Below, one piece after another: positions 53,362 through 61,877 of a stretch of 64,000 nt of DNA (position 1 is its first letter; the number at the start of each line of letters is the position of its first letter). This stretch comes from CAVSMC01 sp963798655. Its GTDB lineage: Bacteria; Pseudomonadota; Gammaproteobacteria; Burkholderiales; Casimicrobiaceae. The stretch is from NCBI GenBank assembly GCA_963798655.1, contig CAWCUH010000016.1, forward strand, positions 561,431 to 625,430, in the 5' to 3' direction. The translations under genes and the position numbers were made by a program. Below the pieces are notes generated by a model. That model saw nothing but the letters and a program-made list of their open reading frames with translations. It did no database searches and had not been told where the DNA came from.

Positions 53362-56322
53362 GTGGCGAACCGATCGCTATCGTTGCTGTGCGCGGGCCTG
53401 ACGGCGCTGCTGATCGCGATGCCGGCGACCGGCGATGCCGCCGGCTCCCTCGGCATGTCGTACGTCCGCACACCGGATGCGCTGTTCGTCTATTACGATC
53501 CGCTCGCGTACATCGTTCCGCGCACGGCCGGTGCGTTCACGAGCACGCTCGACTGGCAGCGGCGGACATTCGGCTGGGTCCCGGACGGGTCGACGATGCT
53601 CCTGCTCAGGGATTTCGCCGACTACGGCGCCGGCGCAGCGATCCCCGCGCCCTACAAAACGATCTGGCTCGACATCGAACCGGTGTCGCACGCGTTCGAG
53701 ACGTTCCCGGCGAACGAGCGCATCTACACGTTGATGAATCACGAGGTCGTCCATCTGCTTCAGGGCGACATGGCGGCCCGCCAGGACTTGCGGTGGCGGC
53801 GCTTCTTCCAGGGCAAGATCTGGCCGGACGCCGATCATCCCGAATCGCTGCTCTACACCTACCTCACCAATCCGCGCTACGTGGCGCCGCGCTGGTACCT
53901 CGAAGGTGCCGCGGTGTTCCTCGAAACGTGGGAGGGCGGAGGGCTCGGACGCGCGCAGGGCGGCTACGACGAGATGGTGTTCCGCGCGATGGTGGGCGAC
54001 GGCGTGCGCTTCTACGATCCGCTCGGACTCGTCTCGCGCGGCGTCGTCGTCGACTTCCAGGTCGCGGCGAACGCGTATCTCTACGGCACGCGTTTCACCA
54101 CGTGGCTCGCCTACACCTATTCGCCGACCAAGGTGGTCGAGTGGATCCGCCGCGACGACGCGAGCGAGCGCTACTACGCCGATCGGTTCCAGCAGGTGTT
54201 CGGAGTCGACCTCGATGACGCGTGGCGCCGCTGGATCGCGTTCGAGACACGCTTCCAGCAGGACAATCTCGCCGAGGTGCGCAAGTTTCCGGTGACGCCT
54301 TACCAGCGGCTCGTCGCGCACGGCGTCGGATCGGTTTCGCGCACGTACTACGACGAGCGGGCCGGGATGCTGTACGGCGCGTTCCGCTCCGCCGGTGCGA
54401 TCGAGTTCGTCGGCGCGATCGACACGCGCAACGGCACGATCCGCCGGCTCGCCGACATCAAACGCGGCATGCTCTTTCGCGTTTCGTCGGTCGCGTACGA
54501 TCCGGGCAGCGGCACGCTGTTCTACACCAACGACAATTATGGACCGGCGTCGTGGCGCGACCTGATGGCGCTCGACGTGCACACCGGCGAGGTGCGCACG
54601 CTGCTGCAAGACGCCCGCATCGGCGAGATCGTGATGAACCGGGTCGATCGCACGCTATGGGGCGTGCGCCACGATCACGGCCAGGCGTCGCTCGTGCGCA
54701 TCCCGTACCCGTACACGGCGTGGTACGGCGTGTACAACTTCGCCTGGGAGAGGGTGCCGAGCGACCTCGACATCTCGCCGGACGGAACGCTGCTGTCGGC
54801 GTCGATCAGCGAGCCGAACGGCGACCAGTACGTGCGGGTGTGGCCGCTCGCCAACGTGCTCGCCGGCGACATCACGCCGCTGTCTGAATTCCGCTTCGGC
54901 CAGTCGGTGCCCGAGAGCTTCACGTTCTCGCGCGACGGCCGCTATCTGTACGGAAGCAGCTATTACACCGGCGTGTCGAACATCTTCCGCTACGAGGTGG
55001 CGACGGGGCGGGTGGACGCCGTGTCGAACGCCGAGATCGGGTTCTTTCGACCGGTGCCGCTCGCCGACGGCCGTCTGCTCGTTCTCGCCTACACGAGCGA
55101 AGGCTTCGTGCCGGCGACCATCGAGCCGCGCGTCATCGACGACGTCGGCGCAATCCGGTTCCTGGGTGCCGAGCTCGCCGAGAAGCATCCGCTGGTGAAG
55201 ACGTGGTCGGTGCCGCCGCCTTCGAGCGTCGACTACGACAAGCTCGTCGTGTCCACCGGAGCCTGGGAGCCGCTCGAGCACGTCTCGCTCGCCAACGCGT
55301 TTCCGGTGCTGCAAGGCTACAAAAACTCGGTCGGCGTCGGTTACCGATTCAATTTCCAGGACCCGCTCGCGTACGCGAAGCTCGGCGCGACGGCGTCGTA
55401 CACGCCGAACGCAAATCTTCCCGCCGACGAGCGAGGCCATGTCGACGTGACGGGCGGCTATCTCGGCTGGCGCGGCGCGCTTTCGTGGAACCACACCGAC
55501 TTCTACGATCTGTTCGGTCCGGTCAAGCGCAGCCGCAGGGGGTACGCGGCGAAGATCGGTTACGACAAGTGGCTGCTCTACGACTTTCCGCGCACGCTCG
55601 CGGCGAAGCTCGACGTCGCCTACTACGATCGCATCGAGACACTCCCCGACGCGCAGAACGTACCGACGCCGTTCCGCCGGATGGTCAGCGCGCAGGCGAG
55701 CTTGAACTACACCGATCTCTGGCGCGCATCCGGCGCCTTCGACGACGAGAAGGGCCTGACGTGGTCGCTGCTCTATCGCGGATACCAGGTGAACGGACAG
55801 CACACGCCGAAGGCGCTGGCGACGCTCGACTACGGGATTTCGCTGCCGCAGCAATCGTCGCTGTGGCTGCGCGCCGCAGCCGGTGCGGCGGATGGCAGCC
55901 GGAATCCGATCGTCGCGAACTTCTATTTCGGCTCGTTCCGCAACAACTACGTCGACGATCGAGCGGTAAGGCGTTATCGCGACTACGATACGATGCCCGG
56001 CTTCGGCATCGACGAGATCAGCGCGATCCGCTTCGGCAAGCTGCTCGCGGAATGGGACCTGCCGAACGTCGTGTTCGAGCGCGCCGGCACGCCGGTGCTG
56101 CACCTGTCCGCGTTGCAGTCGTCGGTGTTCGCGGCGGGTCTCTGGACGACGGCCGCCGATCCCTCTCGGCGCAAGGACTACGCGAGCGTCGGCACGCAGG
56201 TCGACCTGCGCTTCGGCTTCATGCACTGGTACAACCTGACGCTCTCCGTCGGCTACGCCGCAGGCTACCGCGGGTCGCGGCGCGCCGGCGACGAGTGGAT
56301 GGTGTCGCTCAGGATCATGTGA
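53362..56322 (+). CDS. Predicted secreted metallopeptidase-propeller-barrel protein
   Basis: 986 residues from GTG 53362. A signal peptide (LCAGLTALLIAMPATGDAAG) is followed by a gluzincin-type domain with HEVVH (127-131) and downstream WYLEGAAVFLE giving Glu181, the pattern of the MA-like peptidases. Residues about 300-600 form a TolB-like propeller (FTFSRDGRYLYGSSYYTGVS, DLDISPDGTLLSASIS). The last 380 residues have alternating aromatic strands (AYAKLGATASYTPNANLPAD, GYRGSRRAGDEWMVSLRIM) like an outer-membrane beta-barrel. It could sense or process envelope proteins. The PrsW-like gene begins 10 bp later. Confidence 0.85.
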   Translation: MANRSLSLLCAGLTALLIAMPATGDAAGSLGMSYVRTPDALFVYYDPLAYIVPRTAGAFTSTLDWQRRTFGWVPDGSTMLLLRDFADYGAGAAIPAPYKTIWLDIEPVSHAFETFPANERIYTLMNHEVVHLLQGDMAARQDLRWRRFFQGKIWPDADHPESLLYTYLTNPRYVAPRWYLEGAAVFLETWEGGGLGRAQGGYDEMVFRAMVGDGVRFYDPLGLVSRGVVVDFQVAANAYLYGTRFTTWLAYTYSPTKVVEWIRRDDASERYYADRFQQVFGVDLDDAWRRWIAFETRFQQDNLAEVRKFPVTPYQRLVAHGVGSVSRTYYDERAGMLYGAFRSAGAIEFVGAIDTRNGTIRRLADIKRGMLFRVSSVAYDPGSGTLFYTNDNYGPASWRDLMALDVHTGEVRTLLQDARIGEIVMNRVDRTLWGVRHDHGQASLVRIPYPYTAWYGVYNFAWERVPSDLDISPDGTLLSASISEPNGDQYVRVWPLANVLAGDITPLSEFRFGQSVPESFTFSRDGRYLYGSSYYTGVSNIFRYEVATGRVDAVSNAEIGFFRPVPLADGRLLVLAYTSEGFVPATIEPRVIDDVGAIRFLGAELAEKHPLVKTWSVPPPSSVDYDKLVVSTGAWEPLEHVSLANAFPVLQGYKNSVGVGYRFNFQDPLAYAKLGATASYTPNANLPADERGHVDVTGGYLGWRGALSWNHTDFYDLFGPVKRSRRGYAAKIGYDKWLLYDFPRTLAAKLDVAYYDRIETLPDAQNVPTPFRRMVSAQASLNYTDLWRASGAFDDEKGLTWSLLYRGYQVNGQHTPKALATLDYGISLPQQSSLWLRAAAGAADGSRNPIVANFYFGSFRNNYVDDRAVRRYRDYDTMPGFGIDEISAIRFGKLLAEWDLPNVVFERAGTPVLHLSALQSSVFAAGLWTTAADPSRRKDYASVGTQVDLRFGFMHWYNLTLSVGYAAGYRGSRRAGDEWMVSLRIM

Positions 56323-56332
56323 GCGGCAGTCG

Positions 56333-57346
56333 ATGGCCGCTCTCATAGTGCACGTCATCGTCGGAATCGCTCCGGTGCTCTGCTTTCTCGGCGCACTGGT
56401 GCTTCTCGACGGATACAAGCTCGTATCGACGCGTTCGGTGATCGGCGTCGTCGGCGCCGGCCTCGTCGTCGCCATCGCGTGCTACGAGATCAACGGAGCG
56501 CTGCTGCGCGTCACGTCGATGGATCCCGAGACGTACTCGCGTTACCTGGGACCGGTCGTCGAGGAGCTCGCGAAGGCGGCCGTCATCGTTGCGTTGACGC
56601 GCACGAACCGGATCGGCTTTCTCGTCGACGCGGCGATCTTCGGTTTCGCCGTGGGCACCGGTTTTGCGATCGTCGAGAACCTCTGGTATCAGCATCTGGT
56701 GGCGGATGCCGGCACCGGGCTGTGGATCGTGCGTGGCTTCGGCACCGCGCTGATGCATGGCGGCGCGACGGCGATCTTCGCCATGATGGGACTTGCGATG
56801 CTCGAGCGCAGCGCGCGCGCCGCCGCGTTCGTTTCGTTCCTCCCTGGGCTGGCCGTCGCGATTGCCATGCATGCGGCCTTCAATCATCTGCTCGGCACGC
56901 CGAGGATCGCGACGCTCGCCGTGCTGATCGTGCTGCCGCCGCTGATGTTCGCGGTGTTTCGCAACAGCGAGCGCGCGCTCGCCGATTGGCTCGGCCACGG
57001 ATTCGACGCCGACGCTCGGATGCTCGACTCGATCAGATCGGGCCGATTCTCCGATTCGCCGACCGGGCAGTACCTCGAGTCGCTGAAGCAGCGCTTCGCC
57101 GGAACGATCGTCGCCGATCTGCTCTGCTATATCCGACTGCACACCGAGCTCGCGCTTCGCGCCAAGGGCCTGCTGATGATGCGCGAGAACGGCTTCGACG
57201 TCCCGATCGACGATGAAACCCGCGCGAAGTTCGACGAGATCCACTATCTCGAGCGGTCGGTCGGTAAGACGGCGCTGCTCGCGATTCGGCCGATGCTGCA
57301 CATGACGCGCAAGGAGCTTTGGCAGCTCTACATGCTCGAACGCTAG
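56333..57346 (+). CDS. PrsW-like intramembrane metalloprotease
   Basis: 337 residues with about 8 membrane segments in the first 215. Family motifs are in place: EELAK (Glu77, Glu78, Lys81), IVENLWY (Glu115), ALMHGGATA (His142) and AMHAAFNHLLG (His180, Asn184). A soluble C-terminal part (about 215-337) is an addition. In Bacillus and Clostridioides, PrsW makes the first cut in membrane anti-sigma factors; here a membrane anti-sigma-like gene lies about 3 kb upstream. Start ATG-like at 56333. Confidence 0.9.
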   Translation: MAALIVHVIVGIAPVLCFLGALVLLDGYKLVSTRSVIGVVGAGLVVAIACYEINGALLRVTSMDPETYSRYLGPVVEELAKAAVIVALTRTNRIGFLVDAAIFGFAVGTGFAIVENLWYQHLVADAGTGLWIVRGFGTALMHGGATAIFAMMGLAMLERSARAAAFVSFLPGLAVAIAMHAAFNHLLGTPRIATLAVLIVLPPLMFAVFRNSERALADWLGHGFDADARMLDSIRSGRFSDSPTGQYLESLKQRFAGTIVADLLCYIRLHTELALRAKGLLMMRENGFDVPIDDETRAKFDEIHYLERSVGKTALLAIRPMLHMTRKELWQLYMLER

Positions 57347-57440
57347 GACGCCGACGACGCGCGACTCGAATCGGTGCGGTTGCGCGCGGTCGGCCGGTTG
57401 CCATTTGCGACGCGGGCCCGCGGCCGGTAACCTGCGGCCT

Positions 57441-58398
57441 ATGCCGCTGTTCGACGCAACTGGCACCGTGCGGATCGACGACGCCGCGCACGTTGCGGCC
57501 GCCGTCGAACGCATACTGATCGCCTCGTTCGGCCCTGCGCTCGACTGTTCTGCGCTTCGTGCCGGCTATGCATTCGTCGATCGCCTGTTCGCCGGCGATC
57601 ATCCCGGCTATCTCGCCTGCGACATGCCGTATCACGATCTTCGCCATTCGCTCGATACGTCGCTCGTCATGGCGCGGCTCATCGCGGGACACCAGGCTAC
57701 GCACGGCGCGACGTCGAATGGACTGCCGCCTGGAATGGCACTGCTTGGCGTTCTGCTCGCCTCGCTTCACGACGGGGGCCTGATCCGCAAGGGTGCGGAG
57801 AGCGCGCTCTGCGGTCCGCAGCTGTTGCCCGAACACGAGGACGCGCAGCGTCGAGCTCGCCGTGCACTATCTGGGGACGACCTCGCTCGCTGCCGATGCG
57901 AACGCGCTCGCTCCGTTGATTCTGGTGACCAGCAGCGATCCCGAAGTACACGCGATGCCTGGCGATCGGGACGGCTGCGCCATGCTGATCGGGCAGATGC
58001 TCGGCGCCGCCGACCTGTTAAGCCAGGTTTCAGATCGCGATTACGTCGAGCGCTGTTATTACCACCTATACGGTGAATTCGTGCTTGGCGGATTGCGTGG
58101 TGCACGCACTCCGGGCGGCGTCGAAGAGCCGCTCTACCGCGATGCACTCGAGCTCTTGAGCAGGACGCCCGATTTCTATCGGAATTACGTGCGCAAGCGC
58201 ATCGACGACGATTTCGACGGCGTCGATCGCTATCTGTCCGTTCATTTCGGCGGCGACGATCCGTACCAGTCGCCGATCCGATCGAACGTCGAGCGTTGCG
58301 CGCGCATCGCTGCCGGCGAGACGACGCTCCTTCGGCAGGAGCCGGAGAGCACGACCCGGGACCTGGCGCCGATCTACCACGGACGCACACCCGTGTGA
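57441..58398 (+). pseudogene. HD-domain phosphohydrolase, one frameshift
   Basis: 319 residues if one extra base near 57841 is removed (958 bp, one more than a multiple of three). The HD superfamily is shown by PYHDLRHSLDTSLVMARL (His65, His69) and LLASLHDGGLIRK (His110, Asp111). After the shift the sequence continues SVELAVHYLGTTSLAADANA and MLGAADLLSQVSDRDYVERC, the second half of the domain. It is related to HD phosphodiesterase-like proteins and is the last gene of the locus. The shift may be genuine inactivation or an error. Confidence 0.8.
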
Positions 58399-58438
58399 TG
58401 GCTCTCGCGGGCATCGACGGGTATATCGGACAAGAAAA

Positions 58439-58460
58439 GAGGCCGTTTTTCGACGGCCTC
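58439..58460 (-). terminator. Bidirectional terminator hairpin
   Basis: GAGGCCGT/ACGGCCTC (58439-58446 with 58453-58460), flanked on the left by AAGAAAA. On the minus strand the stem is followed by TTTTCTT, so it best terminates the 58554-58868 gene; on the plus strand it could also end the HD-gene transcript. Confidence 0.75.
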
Positions 58461-58553
58461 ATTTCGAGCATTGGCGGAGACGCAGGGAGCCGAATCGCGG
58501 GGCGTAGGGCGACGCGAAAATCGTAATACCCCCAGCGTCGCCCTCGCGGCGCT

Positions 58554-58868
58554 TTACGTCGCGCGCGCGTGCGGCCGGTGTTCGAGCAGCCAGTCCATCG
58601 CCTGCTTGAACAGTGTTCCGCCGACCAGTGTGTCAACGGAGAACACCAGCACGTGAAACGTTTCGTCTCGGATTCGCGCGACCGACTCCCTGATGATGTT
58701 CGCCGAATCTTCGCAGGTGAAGGCAAGAGCGCACGAATGCTCGCCGAATCCCAGCACGCGATAATCGCCGCGTGACAACCCTGCGACGGCATCTTTCGCC
58801 TCGCGCACGAGCGCTTGGTTTTCCTTCACTGACGAGTAGAACAGCAACGCGATGTAAAGAGGCTTCAA
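58554..58868 (-). CDS. Hypothetical protein (104 aa)
   Basis: MKPLYIALLFYSSVKENQAL opens a small alpha/beta protein with two strand-like blocks (YRVLGFGEHSCALAFTCED and TFHVLVFSVDTLVGGTLFKQ). I recognise no family. It stands alone between the signalling locus and the cassette remnant, on the opposite strand, with its own terminator. It might be part of the cassette region or of the chromosomal backbone. Confidence 0.65.
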   Translation of the reverse strand: MKPLYIALLFYSSVKENQALVREAKDAVAGLSRGDYRVLGFGEHSCALAFTCEDSANIIRESVARIRDETFHVLVFSVDTLVGGTLFKQAMDWLLEHRPHARAT

Positions 58869-59185
58869 CGTAGTGTGTCCAAGTTTGCGCGCAAGCGGCG
58901 CGCATACCCAGCATAGGCAACGCTTGCAACGATGCCAACCCGCTACGGGGGAAGAAAAGCGCCCGCCCGCGTGGCGGGCGAAGTGCGGTCACGTTGGCAC
59001 GATTTTCTCCAGCACCGTTAGCCACGAAACGTGCTCTCGCCCGACGGCACGTGTCGCTCGCCTGCGTCAGCCCTTCGTGCCGCCGAGACTGCCGATGCCG
59101 GGACTGGCATACTGCGGTATGGAACCCCGATCTGACGCTTTTCGCGGCGTCATTAGGTTCTCTAATTCTTGTTAGCCGGCACGAC
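58869..59185. other. Non-coding stretch before cassette gene
   Basis: About 317 bp with no convincing gene. It holds a GC-rich hairpin CGCCCGCC/GGCGGGCG (58960-58967 with 58973-58980) and two GTTAGCC sequences (59019 and 59171). The second is 9 bp before the cassette ATG and could be a recombined attC edge, but no matching left half is visible. No integrase gene or attI. Confidence 0.5.
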
Positions 59186-59464
59186 ATGGCGCATCGGTAC
59201 AGGACGCGAGTGGTGTCGGACGTCATCCGAGATGGCATTGGTGTCGAATTGCTCAGCGATTCGGGCGACGTCGTCGCGGAGGTCTTTCGGAGCGATGGTG
59301 ACCATACCGTCGTGCTCAATACCTTTTCATATGATGTTCCGCTTGAGGCAATCGGCTTACTACTTACGAGCGCCAATGAGCGGCTCGAGCCGTTTGAAGA
59401 CGGCCAACCGCTGAGTGATGCTGTACTTGCTGCACCACAGCTGATTCGTTCACCAGAGCAATGA
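59186..59464 (+). CDS. Hypothetical protein, probable integron cassette gene
   Basis: 92 residues (MAHRYRTRVVSDVIRDGIGV through DAVLAAPQLIRSPEQ), a compact beta-rich protein with conserved-looking FRSDGDHTVVLNTFSYDVP. No signal peptide. It is followed 24 bp later by a complete attC, and its ATG lies 9 bp after a GTTAGCC sequence, the tight layout of gene cassettes. No function can be assigned. Confidence 0.72.
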   Translation: MAHRYRTRVVSDVIRDGIGVELLSDSGDVVAEVFRSDGDHTVVLNTFSYDVPLEAIGLLLTSANERLEPFEDGQPLSDAVLAAPQLIRSPEQ

Positions 59465-59488
59465 ACTTTCGGCGCGCTCGCCGGTGCC

Positions 59489-59576
59489 GCCTAACCTCGC
59501 GTTCGACCGGACGCGTGTCCGGCGGCCGCCTTCGGCGGCCGCTCGCACGCGCCGGTCAACTTGAATCTCGTTAGGC
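59489..59576 (+). other. Integron attC recombination site (complete)
   Basis: 88 bp with left core GCCTAAC (59489-59495) and right core GTTAGGC (59570-59576), exact complements. Inside, GTTCGACCGG pairs with CCGGTCAAC leaving one extra-helical base, then CGCGTG/CACGCG and a GC-rich palindrome around TTCG. This is the standard bottom-strand hairpin used by integron integrases. Confidence 0.85.
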
Positions 59577-59590
59577 GTCACATCCGACGT

Positions 59591-59884
59591 ATGCCAACGC
59601 TCAGCCTCATGCGATGCCCTCGGTGCAGCGCCAGCGTGCCGTTTTCAAGCGCGCGTGCAAAGGGCTTCATCGAGTTCTATCAATGTCCGGCTTGCGGCGC
59701 TCGTCTACGAAACAGCCGGCCCCAAACGCTGGGCTATCTCGCGGCGTTTGGCCTCGCGTTCGGAATCGCCGGGTCGGTACTTGGCATTCTCGAAATTCCG
59801 CTTTGGGTCACTGTGCCGTTGTGCGCTATCGTTGTGTTTCTCCTTCTTCGCTGGCAATTCAAGCTCGAAGAAACATCTTCGTGA
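59591..59884 (+). CDS. Zinc-ribbon membrane protein, probable cassette gene
   Basis: 97 residues from ATG 59591, 15 bp after the attC crossover. The N-terminal zinc ribbon has two CxxC pairs (LMRCPRCSASVPF and YQCPACGARLRN), followed by two membrane helices (GYLAAFGLAFGIAGSVLGIL and VTVPLCAIVVFLLLRWQF) and the tail KLEETSS. This domain pair is common among cassette-borne hypothetical proteins. An in-frame start at 59561 would read through attC and is unlikely. Confidence 0.75.
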   Translation: MPTLSLMRCPRCSASVPFSSARAKGFIEFYQCPACGARLRNSRPQTLGYLAAFGLAFGIAGSVLGILEIPLWVTVPLCAIVVFLLLRWQFKLEETSS

Positions 59885-59913
59885 GGCGGCATGATCATCG
59901 AGCATAGCGTGAC

Positions 59914-59958
59914 GCCTAACCACGCGTTCAACCGGACGCTGTCCGGCGGCGTCCTGCG
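59914..59958 (+). other. Truncated attC site (left half)
   Basis: GCCTAAC (59914-59920), then CACGCGTTCAACCGGACGC and GTCCGGCGGC match the left half of the attC at 59489 nearly base for base. The right core GTTAGGC is missing; coding sequence of the minus-strand module begins at 59961. It marks a break point. Confidence 0.75.
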
Positions 59959-59960
59959 GT

Positions 59961-60179
59961 TCACGATGAGTTGAAGTAGGCGCACGCCGCTGCTTGCCAC
60001 GACGCTTCGTCGAGATCGGCAGGCACGACGATATGACCGTATGCCGGCGCGACGTGCGTCGCGGCGATGAGCGCGCCAACGTCGTCGCCTTCGCGGTACG
60101 CGATAACGCCGACGTGCTGCACCGCGCCCGCGAACGCTTCAAGCGACGCGAGACGGTCCATTGCTGATTTCGCGACCAT
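59961..60179 (-). CDS. Hypothetical protein (72 aa), mobile-element module
   Basis: MVAKSAMDRLASLEAFAGAV to CAYFNSS; a small alpha/beta protein with no recognised family. The ATG lies inside the end of the upstream gene (41-bp overlap). It is the last gene of the minus-strand module and ends one or two bases from the truncated attC. Confidence 0.6.
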   Translation of the reverse strand: MVAKSAMDRLASLEAFAGAVQHVGVIAYREGDDVGALIAATHVAPAYGHIVVPADLDEASWQAAACAYFNSS

Positions 60180-60443
60180 TCATGCGCTCCAATCGATCTA
60201 GCCTTTCCTCGAACACGACGCTCTCGACGATCTTTGCCATCGTGCCAAGCACGAACGCGAGCCGCGATGCTTCGCTCGTCGGCAATTCGCCGCGACGCGC
60301 CGCCCGATAAACGCGGCTTAACTCGTGCAGGATGCCCGCCGATGTCGTGACAGGGCGCGAATCCGCCCGCGCCGGGGGCGCGAATCCACAGCGAGTGCCA
60401 GCACTTGCGCCTGACCCTTACCCCCGGCGCTGCGCATTGTCAT
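60139..60443 (-). pseudogene. Hypothetical small protein, one frameshift
   Basis: ATG 60443 overlaps the previous stop (ATGA). It reads MTMRSAGGKGQAQVLALAVD and, after a shift near 60345, ILHELSRVYRAARRGELPTS and LAFVLGTMAKIVESVVFEER, ending at 60139. The second part resembles short helical proteins frequent in prophages (LSRVYRAVRxG...SRLAxxL). Length 305 bp fits one indel. Confidence 0.6.
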
Positions 60444-60773
60444 GCTGCCTGTTGCTTGTCGCGCCAGCGCATAAAGTCGAGCCTTGGCGACTTGCGCCCG
60501 GTCGCAATGGTCTCGGCGATCTCTGATACTTCGTCGAGCGCGCGCGCCGCCTGTGCGAGTTTGCCGACGAGTTCGGCGTGCTGTTTCCAGCCGGCCGCGA
60601 TTCGCGAGCGTGTGCTAATGATCGCGCTGCGTGCGGCGCTGTATTCGTGCGCTTCGCGCGCGCAGGTGATCGGCGAGCGTCCCAAGCTGGGCGAGTGCCG
60701 GACCCTTGTGCGGTTGATCGCCCGCGCTGCGATCGACGCGCGCAACCTCGGCAGCGAGTTCCGCCGCGCTCAT
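60440..60773 (-). pseudogene. Hypothetical helical protein, one frameshift
   Basis: ATG 60773 overlaps the upstream stop (ATGA). First part MSAAELAAEVARVDRSAGDQ and LAQLGTLADHLR; after a shift in a CG run near 60660, EAHEYSAARSAIISTRSRIA and LVGKLAQAARALDEVSEIAE, ending FMRWRDKQQAA. Helical, soluble, no family recognised. Length 334 bp fits one indel. Confidence 0.6.
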
Positions 60774-61199
60774 TCTGGCGAGCGTTTCTCGTAGGCACCC
60801 CGCGCCGCTTCATTCGCGAGCACGAACATGTAGCCCGCAGTCGGCGACGCGTCCGGGGGCGGAAGCGGAACGTGCGCGGCGTTCGCTTCGATGCCTTCCG
60901 CGCCCTCGAAAGCGGCTCGCACGCCGATCGTGGCGAGCGATTGCAGCGCCGCAGGTACGTCGCCCGCCGCGCCGTTGACCGCGCCTATGCCTGTCGCTCT
61001 TACCTTTCCCTTTTCGGCGAGCCATTCTTCGCCGGAGAGTTTGCGGCGCGCTTCCGGCGCTTCGCACCGCGTCGAGTCGCGCGTTTTCCTTCTCAAACTC
61101 GGCGAGTGCGTTCCGTGCTTTCGGCAGCGCGCTTTTTGCGTCTGCGTCGAATGCGTCGGCCGCCTCGTTGAGTGCCGCAATTTCGTAATGGATTGCCAT
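60770..61199 (-). pseudogene. Hypothetical protein, one frameshift
   Basis: MAIHYEIAALNEAADAFDAD and KARNALAEFEKENARLDAV (coiled-coil like), then after a shift near 61065 ARRKLSGEEWLAEKGKVRAT and GYMFVLANEAARGAYEKRSP. It ends in an ATGA overlap with the next gene. Likely a phage-type accessory protein of about 143 residues; function unknown. Confidence 0.6.
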
Positions 61200-61200
61200 G

Positions 61201-61651
61201 TCATTGACCCTCTATTTGCGGCGCGGGTTGCGCCTGTTGAGCGAGCGCTCGTGCAAGTATTCGCCCGCCTGTTGTCAATCGGAACACGTTGCCGTTGTCG
61301 GCGTGCGTGTTCGGATTGCTCGATAGATGGCCCGCACCGAGCAAACGTCGCAACACGGCGCGCGCTTTCGCAACCGACTCGCGGTCGTGCCGTCGCCCAC
61401 TTGATCGACGACATCGGCAAGCGTGATGCGCTGCGATTCCCGCGCGTGAGCCAGCCCGAATACCGCGAGTTCGTCGCCGGTGAAATCGTCGGGCGTCTGG
61501 TGCGCTTCGGCGACGCCTTCGGGTAACGGCTCGACGCCTTCGCGCGGTTGTCGGTCGCGTATGTTGGCGGGGTGGCCGTGTCGAGCCGGTGCGCTGCGAC
61601 TTGAATGCCGCCCGGTGCGGTGCGGTCGCGCCAATGCTTAACTCGTTCCAT
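61201..61651 (-). pseudogene. Hypothetical protein, probable winged-helix, two frameshifts
   Basis: ATG 61651 gives MERVKHWRDRTAPGGIQVAA. A shift leads to EGVAEAHQTPDDFTGDELAV and QRITLADVVDQVGDGTT; a second shift leads to ESVAKARAVLRRLLGAGHLS and GNVFRLTTGGRILARALAQQ. The last two pieces look like a helix-turn-helix/winged-helix with a beta wing, so a DNA-binding role is possible. The stop is one base from the next ATG. Confidence 0.6.
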
Positions 61652-61877
61652 CGTCGTCCTTTCGGCTGTTGCCGGCGGAGAGCCATCGAGGCGTTCGTTC
61701 GGCGCTCGCCGCCAGCGGCTCGTCATCCGCACCGCCCAGCCGTGGGGCGATCAGCGCGCGGACGCGATCGACGGCGGTTACGTAATCGGCCGCCACGTCG
61801 CAGCATCGCCAGACGCGCTGGGCGTCGAGAATTTCGATCGCGTACGCGCATGTCGGCGGAGCGCGCAGCCGGCGCAT
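61638..61877 (-). CDS. Hypothetical protein (79 aa)
   Basis: MRRLRAPPTCAYAIEILDAQ, then DVAADYVTAVDRVRALIAPR, ending NSRKDDDGTS; overlaps the next gene start by 14 bp. Intact, no recognised family. Upstream (61878-62111) is about 230 bp in which I see no clear gene. Confidence 0.5.
   Translation of the reverse strand: MRRLRAPPTCAYAIEILDAQRVWRCCDVAADYVTAVDRVRALIAPRLGGADDEPLAASAERTPRWLSAGNSRKDDDGTS

Noticed and set aside
52496..53473. Cys-rich (CAAP-type) minus-strand frame across the tandem repeat
   Set aside because: The 12-bp unit keeps all frames open; the plus strand gives a membrane protein coupled to the sigma gene, so the Cys-rich frame is a mirror product.
59019..59177. GTTAGCC sequences as the right edge of a further attC
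   Set aside because: No complementary GGCTAAC left core or internal stem could be found upstream.
58869..59185. attI site or integrase promoter
   Set aside because: No intI-like coding sequence anywhere in the window.
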